Source: Actinomycetota bacterium (lineage in GTDB: Bacteria; Actinomycetota; Geothermincolia; Fen-727; Anoxymicrobiaceae). From it: DNA of 8,445 nucleotides. The stretch covers positions 1-8,445 of the forward strand of contig JAENXM010000066.1 in the NCBI GenBank assembly GCA_016649525.1. The letters are read 5' to 3'. The notes beneath the pieces are model-generated. The model ran no database searches, had not been told where the DNA came from, and was given only the letters and a program-made list of their open reading frames with translations. Numbering within the stretch: position 1 is the first letter of the stretch; each line of letters opens with the position of its first letter. Of the stretch, positions 7,398 through 8,445 are shown one piece after another. The position numbers and the translations under genes are program-made.

Positions 7398-7426
7398 TAC
7401 GGTGTATTCAATATACGGTGTTTTCA
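7395..7426. repeat. Two abutting 16-bp direct repeats upstream of the BKACE gene
   Basis: ATATACGGTGTATTCA (7395-7410) is followed without a gap by ATATACGGTGTTTTCA (7411-7426), 15 of 16 identical. The pair lies 33 bp before the BKACE start codon and overlaps the likely -10 and start-site area. Its position suits a tandem operator for a repressor or activator, though a chance local duplication is possible. No regulator gene is in the window. Confidence 0.75.
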
Positions 7427-7444
7427 CTGACGGCACTTGCAAAT

Positions 7445-7451
7445 GGAGGTG
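7445..7451 (+). promoter_or_regulatory. Strong ribosome binding site of the BKACE gene
   Basis: GGAGGTG lies seven bases before the ATG at 7459. It is the best Shine-Dalgarno match in the window and suggests the protein is made at a high level. Confidence 0.8.
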
Positions 7452-7458
7452 GTAGGGA

Positions 7459-8328
7459 ATGGCAGCAAAGTCCAACAAATGCATCATCACCGCCGCTCTG
7501 GCAGGCGCGGCGACCCTCAAGCACCAGAACCCGAACGTACCTTACACGAGAGATGAGTTTGTAGCCGAGGCGGTCAAGTGCTACGAGAACGGCGCGGCTA
7601 TTGTTCACATCCATGCCCGCGACCCGGAGAACGGCATGCCTACCGCCGACCTGGATATCCTTGGCGCGATCTTGGAGGGCATAAGGGCTGAATGCCCCAT
7701 CATCATCAACCTCAGCACCGCTATAGGGATCGGCGCGACCAAGGAGCAGAGGATATCTGTCGTGGAGACCTTCAAGCCGGAGATGGCGTCGCTCAATACC
7801 GCGACCATGAACTTCGCCGTGGGGGATTGGAAAGAGCACAAGGTCATGTTCGAGATCACTTTCGAGAACACGTTCGAGATGCTCGTTGGGTACGCGAACA
7901 CCATGAAGGAGGTCGGCACCAGGCCCGAGTTCGAGATCTACGATATGGGCGGTCTGTACAACGTGCTTTTCGCGCGGCACCAGGGGATATTCGTGGAGCC
8001 TATGCACTTCCAGTTCGTGTGGGGCGTGCTCGGCGGGATGCCTTTCTCGCCTCGCAACTTCTCCCTGTTCCTCGACACAATACCCGAGGACGCGACCTGG
8101 AGCACCTGCGGTGTCGGGCCGGCCCAGTTCGCCGGTGCCATGTACGCGGCCCCGATCGGCGGAAACATCCGTGTGGGCCTCGAGGATAACATCTGGGTGA
8201 CAAAGGGCAACCTCGCCGAGGGCTCGTGGGAGCAGGTGAAAAAAGCGGTCGAGATAGCAAAGATCGCCGAACGCGAGGTTGCCACGCCGGACGAGACCCG
8301 CGAGATGCTCGGCCTCAAGAAACCCTGA
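7459..8328 (+). CDS. BKACE-family beta-keto acid cleavage enzyme (DUF849, Kce-like), substrate unknown
   Basis: BKACE enzymes are zinc-dependent TIM barrels that transfer the acetyl part of a beta-keto acid to an acyl-CoA, giving acetoacetate and a new CoA thioester. The founding member, Kce of lysine fermentation, cleaves 3-keto-5-aminohexanoate. This 289-residue protein is full length. Zinc ligands are His50 and His52 (VHIHAR) and Glu242; Arg238 and Asp243 in NIRVGLEDN and Ser86 in INLSTA match Kce Arg226, Asp231 and Ser82. Ser111 stands where Kce has Thr106. Ala18 (AGAAT) replaces Kce Glu14 (TGAET), an acidic residue at the substrate's amino end, so the substrate is probably not 3-keto-5-aminohexanoate; an uncharged or differently charged beta-keto acid is more likely. 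It has a strong ribosome site and a repeat-bearing promoter, and is probably expressed alone, since a terminator-like hairpin follows. No CoA-transferase or other lysine-fermentation gene is visible. The fold assignment is firm, the substrate open. Confidence 0.92.
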   Translation: MAAKSNKCIITAALAGAATLKHQNPNVPYTRDEFVAEAVKCYENGAAIVHIHARDPENGMPTADLDILGAILEGIRAECPIIINLSTAIGIGATKEQRISVVETFKPEMASLNTATMNFAVGDWKEHKVMFEITFENTFEMLVGYANTMKEVGTRPEFEIYDMGGLYNVLFARHQGIFVEPMHFQFVWGVLGGMPFSPRNFSLFLDTIPEDATWSTCGVGPAQFAGAMYAAPIGGNIRVGLEDNIWVTKGNLAEGSWEQVKKAVEIAKIAEREVATPDETREMLGLKKP

Positions 8329-8332
8329 GCAT

Positions 8333-8370
8333 CTTTAAGCTTTAGGCCGGGCTTTAAGCTTTAGGCCGGG
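8333..8370. repeat. Two abutting 19-bp direct repeats after the BKACE gene
   Basis: CTTTAAGCTTTAGGCCGGG occurs at 8333-8351 and again at 8352-8370, identical and without a gap, beginning five bases after the BKACE stop codon. Each copy joins an AAGCTT palindrome to the GGCCGGG word that recurs, in both orientations, through the rest of the region. The array looks like a recent slippage or recombination duplication. Confidence 0.9.
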
Positions 8371-8383
8371 CTCTTAGCCCGGC
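8365..8383 (+). terminator. Probable intrinsic terminator of the BKACE gene
   Basis: GCCGGGCT (8365-8372) and AGCCCGGC (8376-8383) form a perfect 8-bp GC-rich stem around CTT; one G-T pair can extend it. TCTTTCC follows on the plus strand, a short pyrimidine and T-rich tract rather than a clean T-run. Position and orientation suit termination of BKACE transcription, but efficiency is uncertain. Confidence 0.5.
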
Positions 8384-8389
8384 TCTTTC

Positions 8390-8408
8390 CCCGGCCTGAG
8401 AGGCCGGG
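8390..8408. repeat. Second GC-rich hairpin (REP-like)
   Basis: CCCGGCCT (8390-8397) and AGGCCGGG (8401-8408) form a perfect 8-bp stem with a GAG loop. It is built from the same word as the preceding hairpin in the opposite order. Neither strand shows a T-run after it, so it resembles a REP-type palindrome more than a terminator. Confidence 0.6.
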
Positions 8409-8427
8409 CTAAAACCCTGAGAGGCCG
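8395..8427. repeat. Direct repeat of CCTGAGAGGCCG, 21-bp period
   Basis: CCTGAGAGGCCG occurs at 8395-8406 and 8416-8427. The first copy supplies the loop and right arm of the second hairpin; the second copy is followed by T-rich TTCTTTCTTAC. A terminator-like reading of this end is possible, but its left arm is not matched as well. No coding frame is recognisable between 8329 and the window end. Confidence 0.6.
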
Positions 8428-8445
8428 TTCTTTCTTACTCCTGGA

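Noticed and set aside
7384..7400. Archaeal TATA box before the BKACE gene
   Set aside because: The AT-rich run looks like one, but PriA and Shine-Dalgarno and -10/-35-type signals across the window indicate a bacterium.
7211..7458. NrdR box or cobalamin riboswitch for nrdJ
   Set aside because: No palindrome close to the ACAC-ATATAT-GTGT type NrdR site and no B12-box-like core was found; the ATATACGGTGT repeats match only one half loosely.
8333..8427. CRISPR array
   Set aside because: The two 19-bp units abut with no spacers, and the other repeats are short, nested and inverted; no cas gene is present.

Overview
The window comes from a moderately high-GC (roughly 60% by eye) bacterial chromosome. 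PriA, a bacteria-specific restart helicase, together with Shine-Dalgarno sites and sigma70-like -10 boxes, points to Bacteria rather than Archaea. A coenzyme-B12-dependent class II ribonucleotide reductase, a radical SAM enzyme and a beta-keto acid cleavage enzyme (BKACE) suit an anaerobic or oxygen-flexible heterotroph. A deep-branching Actinomycetota lineage is my guess from the style of the proteins and the apparently leaderless promoter; the sequence does not prove it.

Layout from left to right: (1) the C-terminal end of an unknown membrane protein (+) runs in from the left edge; (2) convergent with it lies a complete PurM/SelD-superfamily, AIR-synthase-related protein (-); (3) a short divergent promoter region separates that gene from priA (+); (4) priA ends 26 bp from a convergent radical SAM gene with a reduced SPASM-like C-terminus (-); (5) nrdJ (-) lies 34 bp upstream of the radical SAM gene on the same strand, so the two probably form one transcript; (6) a 248-bp AT-richer, non-coding divergent region holds promoters for nrdJ and for the BKACE gene, a structured nrdJ leader and a perfectly abutting 16-bp tandem repeat; (7) the BKACE gene (+) is complete; (8) the last 117 bp hold no gene but a dense cluster of GC-rich direct and inverted repeats, including a probable terminator.

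Most of the window is housekeeping: replication restart (PriA) and dNTP supply (NrdJ). The three metabolic enzymes (AIR-synthase-like, radical SAM/SPASM-like, BKACE) have recognisable folds and catalytic motifs but unassigned substrates. I see no defence system, mobile gene, CRISPR array or RNA gene. The points most worth following are the BKACE enzyme's loss of the acidic residue that in Kce lies at the substrate amine, the tandem repeat in its promoter, and the repeat cluster behind it.
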